A stretch of 64,000 nt of DNA. Origin: Mesorhabditis belari. Lineage: Eukaryota; Nematoda; Chromadorea; Rhabditida; Rhabditidae. Where the stretch lies: NCBI GenBank assembly GCA_958450365.1, contig CAUEEP010000731.1, positions 2,666,501 to 2,730,500 of the forward strand. Reading direction: 5' to 3'. The position numbers and the translations under genes are program-made. The notes beneath the pieces were generated by a model, which made no database searches, had not been told where the DNA came from, and saw only the letters and a list, made by a program, of their open reading frames with translations. This document shows positions 13,323 through 23,613 of the stretch, one piece after another; position 1 is the first letter of the stretch; each line of letters begins with the position of its first letter.

Positions 13323-13423
13323 GATTTTATCAGTGAAGTTTATAAAATGTTTGGTTTAACACCTGCAACTTATTGAAATTGAACTTAATGTAAAGAGGAA
13401 CCTTGTGGAAGTTGGGTGTTCAG

Positions 13424-16400
13424 ATGGACTTGGCTCTGGTAACAGGCGGATTGGCCTTTGTTGGGCTTTCATCGTATGTTGTTAGGTAAGGGCATTTTGT
13501 CAATCTTTTTATTTCTAGTTAAAGCACCATTTATCCAATTAGCAAATTTTCCGAATAATGAACCTTCCTGCCTAAACTATGTATTGCCTTGTTTAATGTT
13601 TGTATTTTAGACGTTTACGTGGATGTCGAGTGAACTGCTGGTTCTGCAACACCGACCAGGTCGTGCCGTGGTCGTCAAAGAACGCGTTCGTTTGCACAGG
13701 TTGCGATCAGTACAATGGTTTCAACGAGGATGGCGACTACAACAAGCAAATTCTGGGACAGCACTTTGCATCAAGCCGAACACAAAAAATGCGGTTAGTG
13801 CGCTTTGTGAGAATAGGTTGCACCCCCAAGAATAGGGGCTTGTAATTTGGTGCACGCATGATTAAGTGTAATTCAATTAAACGCTAAATTCAGTTAAAAA
13901 TTTTTGTTCTTGCGCCCAACAAGTTTATAAGTTCTTAGCCAACTTTTTTATAGGCTTAAGCGTTATCAAGATCCATTCGGCTTTATTTTTTAGCTTCTGC
14001 AATTCGGGGCTTCTCAGTGACCGGCCAGATGTGGTACCATCACGCTTTGAAAATGGATTGTGCGAGGAATGCAATCAAAAGCAAGAAATAATTGTTGAAC
14101 GATTAAGCCAATTTGAGCCGAAAAATGAGGTTTGTTGGTGGTTTGTTTATAAGCATAAAGATGTTCTTTGTCTCGGATAGCCATTGAAAATTCAAATCAG
14201 AGCTTCATTCAATCTTTTAGAGTCACTGGCAAGCTGAGGTTGACGACTACAAGAATCGGCTCAATAAGATCTACGCTTTGTGTGAACCGTGTTTGATGGC
14301 TTCACAAAGGAAACTTAGACGAGATAAGGTACGATAAAGTTTACTGACGTGGTTGAGACTAGTCACTAATAAATTTTTTAAATAATTCGAAATTTAGAGT
14401 CTCTACGGCTACTTGATGCACTTGACGAGCTTTGGAAGAAAGCTGGCTTCAACGATTGTGAATGGCAATAACTCATCACCGAACAAAAAGGTAGTGTTTA
14501 AAATGCGCGGCTAATACTGTTTAATTATAAAAAAAACTCAAAATAACTTTGCTGTTTTAGACAAAGAAAAGTCGAAAATGTTTCTTCGCTGGTGGCCGAG
14601 TAACGGAGATTAATCATTTCGTTGTTTTCATCATCGCAACGCTTTTGGCTCTCGCCGAAGTCAACTTTTTACAGCAAGTATGTTTTGAACAAGTGATGTG
14701 TTATGCTCATCATTCTAAACAAGATCCATTCTTTAGATATCCAATGGAATGCCATCGATTGACGGGTTTTTGTCTTCATTTCTCGGGAATGCAACCGCAC
14801 CGTTGTTGGGCTTCGTACATGATTCATTCTACGGCGCCATCATTTTGCTCTTCGCTTCTAATTCAATTGCAATGTTATCGAACAAATGCAGGATCTCGTT
14901 TCCCGATCTGTTGGTAAGTGGTTTGGTTTTTAATGTTAGTGGATTCCATTACAGAAAGTAAACTTTTTACGGCAACTTAGCGCTTGCTAGATAAAATCAT
15001 TTGTTAACTCTTGCTTACATAAGTTATGATTTTTGAACTCGAAGTTTCTATTATATTTTAGGTTTTCGTACTTAGTTTGCTGCTTTTCACGATTGCCCAC
15101 GATGTCTTTCCGAAATCGTTTCAAAAGGATCTCGTTTTATTCCGATGCGGTTTCTCGTCGTTGTTGTTTTGTAAGTGATGCTTTATTATTCTAGGACAGG
15201 CTTTTACCGGTTTAAACTCTTTGATTCAGGTCTTTCCACTGCCGTCTGGATACTTCCTCGAAAGTTAAAGCACAAGAAACGGCCGAACACAATTGCTAGG
15301 TAGTTTTTTGTGTAGATGATAAAAATTCAACTAAATTTTAGTGCCTTCTCCATTGCTTCAACTCCAATGTCACAATGTAGTACGATTCGATCGGCTAGGT
15401 GATTTTTTTTTTACAGGAATGTAACTCATGGGCTCATTTTAGAATTTCAATGAACGGATCGATGTTGATCAACTCACCAATGCAAGATCGATTCAACAAG
15501 GCATCGAATCGATCACCTTCGCAAATCTCTTTTGGCGTTGAAAGCATTCACACAACGAGCACATTAGAGAAGTCTGCTACGGGTCTCTTCGACTTCAAGC
15601 ATCAACAGGAAAAAAACAAGGAAAATGTATGGTGATTTGGTGCTCTTTTTGGGGTTTCTTCGCTCAGAAAGTATTTATTGCTCAACGTTTTAGCGTTCAC
15701 CGGCTTCACACATCTTCTCGTCATCTTCGCGCACTCCCTCGGCGAGCAGCCTCGTCTCGTCGCTCAATCAATGGAGGGATACTCGTGAAACGACACCCAT
15801 CTCACCGCAAAACGAGCACAACGTAAATGTATGCTTAAAATTTTACGAAATTGTCTTTTTTTAGCGAATGGAATGGGAGCACAGTGATGTCGGGCGCACT
15901 CCATCTCATCCGGTACTCCGGCAACGACAATCGTCTCCACCTCGAATCGGCGAAATAAAACGTAAATCGCGCGAGAACACTCCATCGAGGGATTTGGGTG
16001 GACTGCTGGGCGGACTAAAACTGGGAAAAGGTAATTTTGTTTAACTTTGTTGGGAATCAGTCAGTTTGGATAGTTCTGTCAATAGTATTGATTGGTTTTG
16101 TTTCAGGTGATTCCTCATCGCCTCATCGTGGTCCCTTCAGCTCATTGTCTTTTCATCCGGGTGTCCGCAATGCCTATTCGGTTGCCTCTGAGAAATCATT
16201 TCAAACCGCCTACCAGGTAAACTTTTGAGCTAACTACTGTATTTTGTTATAACCACAACAAAATCCTCTTTAATTTCAGAACAAATCTCACTACACTGGT
16301 TTCACGTCGGTGTCTCAACGTTCGCCAAATCCCTTGGCAATGCCTCCATCGTTGAGGAGTCGTTTTACGAATGATTCGGGTTCGTTGCGGAAGTACTAGA

Positions 16401-16560
16401 TTTGTTGTAGAATAATCTTTTAGCCTCTGTGAGTACGCGGTTAACCGATCCACATCCACAATATCAACCACAACCGACTCAAAAATTGCTTGTCGCCCTC
16501 GTTGTGCTGTGTTTCCTTTCAAATATACTTCTCATCTATTATCTTTTGATTAAACCCTAG
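13424..16560 (+). CDS. samp-1: Samp1/TMEM201 inner nuclear membrane protein
   Basis: Nuclear-envelope protein linked to LINC complexes and nuclear positioning. Sixteen exons: 13424-13485, 13611-13793, 13994-14129, 14221-14328, 14398-14490, 14561-14677, 14737-14913, 15062-15170, 15230-15299, 15342-15398, 15443-15626, 15694-15822, 15865-16030, 16107-16216, 16280-16379, 16424-16560; 645 residues (human TMEM201 is about 666). An N-terminal membrane segment is followed by the Ima1-type zinc-finger region (RVNCWFCNTDQVVPW, CTGCDQYNGFNEDGDYN) and a second CxxC region, then hydrophobic segments FVVFIIATLLALAEV, AIILLFASNSIAML, VFVLSLLLFTIAHDVF and the SSLLF/CLSTAVWIL stretch, a Ser/Pro-rich region, and a last membrane helix (KLLVALVVLCFLSNILLIYY). 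The last helix is reached by a 44-base intron at 16380; without it translation stops at 16399. Confidence 0.93.
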
Positions 16561-17461
16561 ATTTAGACTACTTTCCCTGTTCTAGTCACGTGTGATATTG
16601 TCTAGTTTTCAGTCAATTGCTAGTTGTTATTTTTATGTTGTTAGATTTGTAATTTATGTTTATGTTTGTTCACATTTCTTGCTACGTGGTAACTTCGTGT
16701 GATCTTTATTTTGTTTGAACCGGTTCATATTATGTTTCAAATAAACAATTTGTCAGTCAAATTATTTTCTCGCCTTTTGTTTATGATTTAAGGGTATTTT
16801 GCAGAGCAAATATTGGCATCTGCAAATTTAAAGTGTGAGAAGTTGTCGGGACATTTCTCGGGTCATTTACCGTACAGCCCTCACTATGAGAGTCTCGGTT
16901 CAGCCAAGTATTCATCGATTCTCCGATCTTTTCGGCGTCTGATTTGAATATAAAATTAAAATGTGCCTTATATGAATACTTGGCTGAGCCGCGACTCTCA
17001 TTGTGAAGGGTAAACTTTGAGTAAATTAATAAGTGCATTTACATAAGAGCACCTCTTAGATCGGTTTTTTGGCCTTCGAAGCTTACTGACTCGGGTTTCG
17101 GTCTTTCTTGGTTTTGCCTGGGCTGGCTTTACTGCAGGCTTGGCCCAGAACTTTCTGAACTCATTTTCAGTCACGGACCTGACTTCAAAGACCGAGAATT
17201 GTTCGGAATAAGCCTACTTGTAAAGGCCAAATGAGGGCTCGAGCACCCGAGAAAGCTTGTGTTTCCAAAATTACTCCCCAGTTCACAAAGTAGCCTCAAT
17301 ATTTCACAAAGAAAAGCATTTTGCTCTGGATGAAGTGAAAACGGGGGATGTTTCTCCGGGTGAATGGACGGGGGCGTGTCTTTTGGGAATCGAAATAAGG
17401 GTGGAGAATAGGCATGGGCAATCGGGTCGTTTCGGGTCAGATAGAGAAAAAAACTGATTAT
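16561..17461. other. samp-1 3' flank with a small palindromic element
   Basis: AATAAA at 16740-16745 probably ends samp-1. An imperfect inverted repeat (about 16876-16913 against 16971-17009, loop about 57 bases) looks like a short MITE. The stretch about 17045-17420 is repeated in direct orientation at about 22540-22930 as part of the tandem duplication. No gene seen. Confidence 0.6.
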
Positions 17462-17615
17462 TACCCTAAAGTCGCGAGTATAAGTTCATCCGAGTAGAGT
17501 ATAAGTTCTATAATTTACATTTAAAGGGCTGGAAAATTTTCTTCTTTCTTTAATTTTTATTGTTTTTTTGTTTTTTTTATTTTTTATTTTACTAACGTTT
17601 TTCATTTTAGATACG

Positions 17616-18290
17616 ATGAGGAGAAAGTCGTACACCGCCGAAACGAAGCTCGAAGCGGTCAAATTTGCGAGGAAATTTGGAACGAACGCGGCTGCGATCG
17701 AATTTGAAGTCGCCGAACAGATGATTAACTGCTGGAAACAAGCTGAGCCGGCACTGATGACTTCACCAAAAAATAATCGAGCTTTCCGAGGATTGAGGGC
17801 AAAATGGCCGGATGTGGAGAAAGATCTGAAGGCTTTGGTTGCGAAGAGCAAATCCGGTGGCCAAATCCGAAGAATCAGTGCTCGTGTTGGACTCAGCTCG
17901 CCGTCACTTAACCGATAATGTCAAGGCTGAAATTCAGCAACGCTCGAAGCTGGCTGTGATTCCAAGAGGGCTAACTCGATTTCTACAACCGCTTGACATA
18001 AGCGTCAATATTGACGAAGAAGAATACCGGTCATAGTCACTCGAGTAACTTGACATCAGCGTCATCAGCGTCGTCAATTCAAGGACAATCTAAAGGCTCA
18101 CTGGGAAGAATGGATGTCCGATAGCCGAAACGACCAATTTACCCTGTCGGGACGAAAAAAGAGAGCGAGCTACGAGACAGTTGCGGAATGGGTAAGGAAA
18201 AGTTTCGATGCGGTCCCCTCTTCTTGCATTATCAATGGATTTCGAAGAGCTTTGACGGATGAAACAGTTTCGAAGCTAAGCACAGAATTC
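17616..18290 (+). pseudogene. Broken pogo-like transposase
   Basis: The first open piece (17616-17918) follows a CATTTTAG acceptor. It keeps the CENP-B/brinker-like DNA-binding start but runs out of frame where the DDE core fragment begins. The core fragment retains LDS and LQPLD, two expected acidic positions of the pogo DDD triad; the segment bearing the first is absent. The reading frame is interrupted again near 18036. No functional protein is expected. Confidence 0.8.
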
Positions 18291-18385
18291 TTTTTATGTC
18301 GCTTTAGTTGCTTTGAATTTCTTTTTGTTGGGGTTTTATACATTTTTATTGTTATATAAACTTTTATTATTGTTCTTGGAGGATA

Positions 18386-18448
18386 CTACAGGGTGACAGC
18401 CTATCACCATTGCTATTTGTTATGTGCATGGATACATCCAGACGATAG
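18386..18448 (+). pseudogene. Reverse transcriptase fragment
   Basis: An open stretch reads LQGDSLSPLLFVMCMD, matching the conserved QGxxLSPLLF motif of non-LTR (and Penelope-type) reverse transcriptases, and stops a few codons later. It is a short relic lying within the pogo-like element, so either the transposon captured it or a retroelement fragment was inserted there. Confidence 0.75.
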
Positions 18449-18659
18449 TGTTGAAGAAGACGCTGGAAAGCATCTCTTTCGACCGTCGACGTGGACTTTG
18501 GCCGGATGAAGAGGCCAGGGAGGGATCCATAAGACTGAGCACCGGAGAGGAGCAGGGCGGACGCGCTGAGTCACGCCCGGAGCAACAAATAACAGCATAA
18601 AATTGCTATAACCCTAAATAAATTTACTTCTATTGTTCTTAAAAAGCAAAAAAGTTATG

Positions 18660-18685
18660 CTGCAGCGGGGTTCGAACCCTCGACA
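18660..18685 (-). other. tRNA-like box B relic
   Basis: The minus strand reads GGGTTCGAACCCC, a perfect RNA polymerase III box B. It is near the right end of the pogo-like element; no matching box A or cloverleaf was found, so it is probably a fragment of a tRNA-derived repeat. Confidence 0.4.
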
Positions 18686-18760
18686 CACCGTCAATTTGCA
18701 TGACAGCCGTCAATTTGCATGCGAAAACCAGACAGAACTTATACTCGCGACTTTAGGGTA

Positions 18761-20192
18761 GTAAAATTTGTGGTACTTCGAGATTTTCTCTTTTTCCGAG
18801 GTAATCAAGGGCGCTGAACACGAATTTTGCATTTTTAACAGAAATTTGGGTACTAATAAAGTTGGGGGGGGGGGGGCACTTTTTTTTCTTCAAAACCACT
18901 TTTTCAGGGGGGCACTTAGGCAGGCTCGGGGGGGGGGGGGCTAGATGCTGCAAACTCTCTAGAGATACAGATGTAACTCAGACACATTCCCAACTATTTC
19001 CCGAAGACTTGCAGCACCCGGGTCTGCCTAAGTGCACCGCCAACTATGCGTCATTACGGCTAAAAAGCCAAATGTAGACACGCAAATTTGCATACGAAAT
19101 AGCCGGCTTGATTTGGTAGTAGTTTCGAGATTGAAAAAGTCAGTTTTTTAAAAGCAAATCGATGTTAAAAATACAAAATTCGTACTCAGCGCCCTCGATT
19201 ACCCTAGAAAAAGTCGAAAAATCGACGATTTAGGTGCCCCCCCAACCACCAAAGTACCAAATTCGTTACTAAATGTGAATCATGTTTGTAAATGCAAATT
19301 TTACTACGTAGTGTTAAGTCAAGTTGGCTGAGTACCGTTCTACAGTAACCCAGATATAAAACCTATAAAACGTGATTCGCGAACAAAAATTTCATTTCTA
19401 GCAAGTTCCCAGAGCTGAAAGGCTGCCAGTTTTTTGAAAGCGTTTTTAGTCGTTGCTTTTTTAAACAAATTTAATAGTTTTTTTTATTATTAGTGCAAGA
19501 ACTGATAGAATTTGTAGCAGCTTCTATGAAATGCGAAATTGGAATTGTTGAGCTTTTTTTTTGAAAAAAAGATCACACAAAGTTACCACGCAGGAAGAAA
19601 TGTGAACAGATAAAAACAGACCGTAAATTACAAAGCAAATAGCTAACTGACTCAAAACTAGACAATATCACCAATGACTTGAACAGGGAAAGTAATCTAA
19701 ATCTAGGGTTTAATCAAAAGATAATAGATGGAGTATATTTGATATCGATTTGAAAAACCGCACATCGATTTGAAATCGATGTGCGGTTTCTTTTTAACTT
19801 TAGAAGTAGAGGCGCTAAAAGTAGATTATTTAGCTCATCTATTCTGTTTGTATTGCTTTTTATTATTTGATGAATCTCCTTTCTGACTACGTTATTAATT
19901 ATTTTTTAGATTCAAGAGCCGCTAGCAAGTCTGCTTCACGAAAGAATAACGAGAAACAGTAGCGAATCGATCAATCTCCCCTGCGGAAAGCCTAACAAGT
20001 AAGTGTTTTTGAACTGACCGTCGAGCCGAATTGGCCTTCGAAAAAACCGCCTGTCGAATTGACTAATAATATAAATTTTTTTGTGTTTTGAGATTTCGAG
20101 CATAAAGTACGGTAAATTGTTCCCAAGTTTCTTTATCTTTGAATGTCTTCATTGCAATTTTCAAAAATTCTCAAATTCATTTGTTTTTAAGA
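18761..20192. other. Degenerate repeat region between pogo element and duplicated exon 1A
   Basis: Contains a degenerate foldback (arms about 18790-18845 and 19155-19210), two poly-G tracts of 11-12 bases (about 18868 and 18931), and an inverted, diverged copy of the samp-1 3' flank (about 19565-19735, matching the reverse complement of about 22320-22500). A near-perfect small hairpin follows at about 19743-19791. From about 20085 the sequence is the upstream region of exon 1A, repeated at about 23505. No independent gene seen. Confidence 0.6.
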
Positions 20193-20255
20193 ATGACCGG
20201 TGTCGAGCAATCCTCAGCCATTCCACAACACCAACGGCCCGCCGAGAGTGAACAG
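20193..20255 (+). other. Duplicated first exon (1A) of the IQ-motif gene
   Basis: Closely matches exon 1B at 23614-23676, differing at a few codons (MTGVEQSSAIPQHQ against MADVEQSSATPQQQ). About 100 bases upstream and 350 bases downstream are also duplicated. It has an AAG acceptor before the ATG and a GTGAG donor in phase 0, so it could serve either the chimeric gene or, by skipping, the IQ gene as an alternative start. Confidence 0.75.
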
Positions 20256-22367
20256 GTGAGCAATATCGATTTCGGGTGGATTTTTTCCAAGGAAATTTGA
20301 CCGAAAACTCGGATTTCTTGAAGAAAAACCCTCGGGCAAAGATCGGAAATGGCATAATAGCTTAAACTAATCTTTGCAATTCCATTAATTCTCTAAATAA
20401 TTTCTATTAATGGTAAACCCGAACTTTATCAAGCAGTTCTGGCTTGAAAGTTGAAATTTTTCCTTGATTTTTTCCCTTATCTAAACATTCTCACCGAAAG
20501 CAAAAAATAGGCAGTTCCGTGCCAAAAAAAAGCGTGTGTGGGAGCGATTTGTCGACACTTTTAATCGCGGAGATGTGTAGGCAGAAAAAAAGAGATTTTT
20601 CATTCTACTAAAGCTTAATTTAATTCTTTTAGACAAAGAAAAGTCGAAAATGTTTCTTCGCTGGTGGCCGAGTAACGGAGATTAATCATTTCGTTGTTTT
20701 CATCATCGCAACGCTTTTGGCTCTCGCCGAAGTCAACTTTTTACAGCAAGTATGTTTTGAACAAGTGATGTGTTATGCTCATCATTCTAAACAAGATCCA
20801 TTCTTTAGATATCCAATGGAATGCCATCGATTGACGGGGTTTTGTCTTCATTTCTCGGGAATGCAACCGCACCGTTGTTGGGCTTCGTACATGATTCATT
20901 CTACGGCGCCATCATTCTGCTCTTCGCTTCTAATTCAATTGCAATGTTATCGAACAAATGCAGGATCTCGTTTCCCGATCTGTTGGTAAGTGGTTTGGTT
21001 TTTAATGTTAGTGGATTCCATTACAGAAAGTAAACTTTTTACGGCAACTTAGCGCTTGCTAGATAAAATCATTTTTTAACTCTTGCTTACATAAGTTATG
21101 ATTTTTGAACTCGAAGTTTCTATTATATTTTAGGTTTTCGGGCTCAGTTTGATGCTTTTCATAATTGCCCACGATGTCTTTCCGAAATCGTTTCAAAAGG
21201 ATCTCGTTTTATTCCGATGCGGTTTCTCGTCGTTGTTGTTTTGTAAGTGATGCTTTATTATTCTAGGACAGGCTTTTACCGGTTTAAACTCTTTGATTCA
21301 GGTCTTTCCACTGCCGTCTGGATACTTCCTCGAAAGTTAAAGCACAAGAAACGGCCGAACACAATTGCTAGGTAGTTTTTTGTGTAGATGATAAAAATTC
21401 AACTAAATTTTAGTGCCTTCTCCATTGCTTCAACTCCAATGTCACAATGTAGTACATCACCCATCTCACCGCAAAACGAGCACAACGTATGCATAAAATT
21501 TTACGAAATTGTCTTCTTTTAGCAAATGGACTGGGAACACAGTTATGTCGGGCGCACTCCATCTCATCTGATACGCCGGCAAGGACAATCGTCTCCACCT
21601 CGACTCGGGGAATTTTCACGGCAAAACGAGCACAACGTAAGTGTGTGCGACAATTTTACGAAATTATTCTCTTTTAGCAAATGGAGTGGGAACACGGTGA
21701 TGTCGGGCGCACTCCATCTCATCTGGTACGGCGGCAACAACAATCGTCTCCACCTCGAATCGGGGGAATAGAACGTAAATCGCGCGAGAGCATTTCATCG
21801 AGAGATTTTGGAGGACTAAAACTGGGAAAAGGTAATTTTGTTTAACTTTATTGGGAATCAATCATTTTGGATAGTTCTGTCAATAGTATTGATTGGTTTT
21901 GTTTCAGGTGATTCCTCATCGCCTCATCATGGTTCCTTCAGCTCATTGTATTTTCATCCGGGTGTCCGCAATGCCAATTCGGTTGCCTCTGAGAAATCAT
22001 TTCAAACAACCTACCAGGTAAACTTTTGAGCTAACTACTGTATTTTGTCATAACAACAACTAAATTCTCTTTAATTTCAGAGCAAATCTCACTACACTGG
22101 TTTCACGCCGGTGTCTCAACGTTCGCCAAATCCCTTGGCAATGCCTCCATCGTTGAGGAGTCGTTTTACGAATGATTCGGGTTCGTTGCGGAAGTACTAG
22201 ATTTGTTGTAGAATAATCTTTTAGCCTCTGTGAGCACCCGGTTAACCGATCCACATCCACAATATCAACCACAACCGACTCAAAAATTGCTTGTCGGCCT
22301 CGTTGTACTGTGTTTCCTTTCAAATATACTTCCGATCTATTATCTTTGGGTTAAACCCTGGATTTAG
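20193..22367 (+). CDS. Putative chimeric gene: PCP4-like first exon fused to duplicated samp-1 3' half
   Basis: Exon 1A (20193-20255) encodes MTGVEQSSAIPQHQRPAESE and Q, with a GTGAGC donor in phase 0. The next exons are a duplicate of samp-1 exon 6 onward: 20633-20749, 20809-20985, 21134-21242, 21302-21371, 21414-21486, 21523-21636, 21678-21831, 21908-22017, 22081-22180, 22225-22367. The first duplicated acceptor is also phase 0, so the joined frame is open for 409 residues, without internal stops, and ends in a C-terminal membrane helix (LLVGLVVLCFLSN). The zinc-finger N-terminus of Samp1 is absent. Relative to the parent it lacks most of exons 10-12 (in-frame fusion inside 21414-21486) and has one exon doubled. 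Transcription is not proven; it could be a pseudogene that has stayed open by chance or youth. Confidence 0.55.
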
Positions 22368-23387
22368 ATTACTTTCCCTGTTCAAGTCATTGGTGATATT
22401 GTCTAGTCTTGAGTCAGTTAGCTATTTGCTTTGTAATTTACGGTCTGTTTTTATCTGTTCACGTTTCTTCCTGCTTGGTAACATTGTGTGATCTTTTTGG
22501 GTGCTCTTTGACTAAATTCATCAATTATAATTGATAGGTGCATTTAATAGCACCTCGTAGATCGGTTTTTGGCTTCTGCAAATTTGGCCGGAAGCTTACT
22601 GACTCGGGTTTTGGTCTTTCATGGTTTTGCCTGGGCTGGCTTTACTGCAGGCTTGACCCAGAACTTTCTGAACTCATTTTCAGTCACGGACCTGACTTCA
22701 AAGACCGAGATTTGGTCGGAATACGCTTACTTGTAAAGGCCAAATGAAGGCTCGAGCGCGCCAGAAAGCTTGTGTTTCCAAAATTTCTGCCCAGCTCACA
22801 AGTAGCCTTAATATTTCACAAAGAAAAGCATTTTGCTCTGGATGAAGTGAAAACGGGGGGTGTTTCTCCGGGTGAATGGGTGGGGGCGTGTCTTTTGGGA
22901 ATCGAAATAAGGGTGGAGAAGGGGTTGTCCCGTCTTGGACCCCCCCAGTTCTACTTTCAGTTCTTCTCACTTCTTCCCCCCTTCTTGGGAATATTTTAGA
23001 AAGAATGCGTCGTTTTTCCCCTTTTCGGAGATTCTTTTATTTTTCATGACTACACTTGAGTACTTTTCGTGAGGCGTTGATTTTTGTGGATTAAAACTTG
23101 AGCAGCACCTCTTATCGTTTCACCGATTTTCTTATCCTAGCTGCCTAGCTGGATCTCATTTTCCCTGGAGAATTTTTTTTTCTTTATGAACAAGTGAAAC
23201 AGTTCAAGTTGGATAACTAAAACGATGGCGGTTTAGTTGACCAATTCAAGAACGACGGTTCATTTGCCTGATTTTTGCTATCTAAGTCCTAGTTCAATCA
23301 CCGCCTCAGCTCTTGTAAAACATTCTTGAAAACCAGGCTACTTGTTGAAAAAACTAACCGAAACTAATATAATTTTATTTTCGGTGT
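22368..23387. other. Spacer, duplicated samp-1 downstream flank
   Basis: About 22368-22500 matches the flank after samp-1, and about 22540-22930 matches about 17045-17420 in direct orientation. The rest to 23387 is A/T-rich with no ORF or splice structure that I can support. Confidence 0.55.
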
Positions 23388-23613
23388 ACTTTGTGCTCAA
23401 ATCTGTAAACACACGGTTTCAGACGCGCTCGGTTCCTCACTTTTCTTCTGAAACCGAGTCGTTTCTGCGAGAAAAATGAAGAATGGAGTGCACCAGGAAG
23501 GTTGTGTTTTGAGATTTCGAGCATAAAGTACGGCAAACTGTTCTCAACTTCCTTTATCTTTGAATGTCTTCATTGAAACTTTCAAAAACTCTCAAATTGA
23601 ATTTTTTTAAAGA

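Larger units (their letters stand above)
17464..18758 (+). mobile_element. Pogo/Tigger-like DNA transposon, internally deleted
   Basis: Perfect 24-base terminal inverted repeats lie at 17464-17487 and 18735-18758 (starting CCCTAAAGTCGCG), flanked on both sides by TA (17462-17463, 18759-18760), the target duplication of the Tc1/mariner/pogo group. Three transposase pieces remain: an N-terminal helix-turn-helix part from 17616 (RRKSYTAETKLEAVKFARKF, then AFRGLRAKWPDVE), a catalytic-core fragment about 17876-18012 (VLVLDSARRHLTDNVK, FLQPLDIS) and a C-terminal part about 18095-18290 (HWEEWM, SFDAVPSSCIINGFRRALTD). Frames differ between the pieces and the first catalytic segment is missing, so the element is not autonomous. 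A reverse-transcriptase fragment sits inside. Confidence 0.88.

Noticed and set aside
17568..18359. Intact domesticated transposase gene
   Set aside because: The transposase is in three pieces in different frames and lacks the first catalytic segment; the mobile-element ends are still present.
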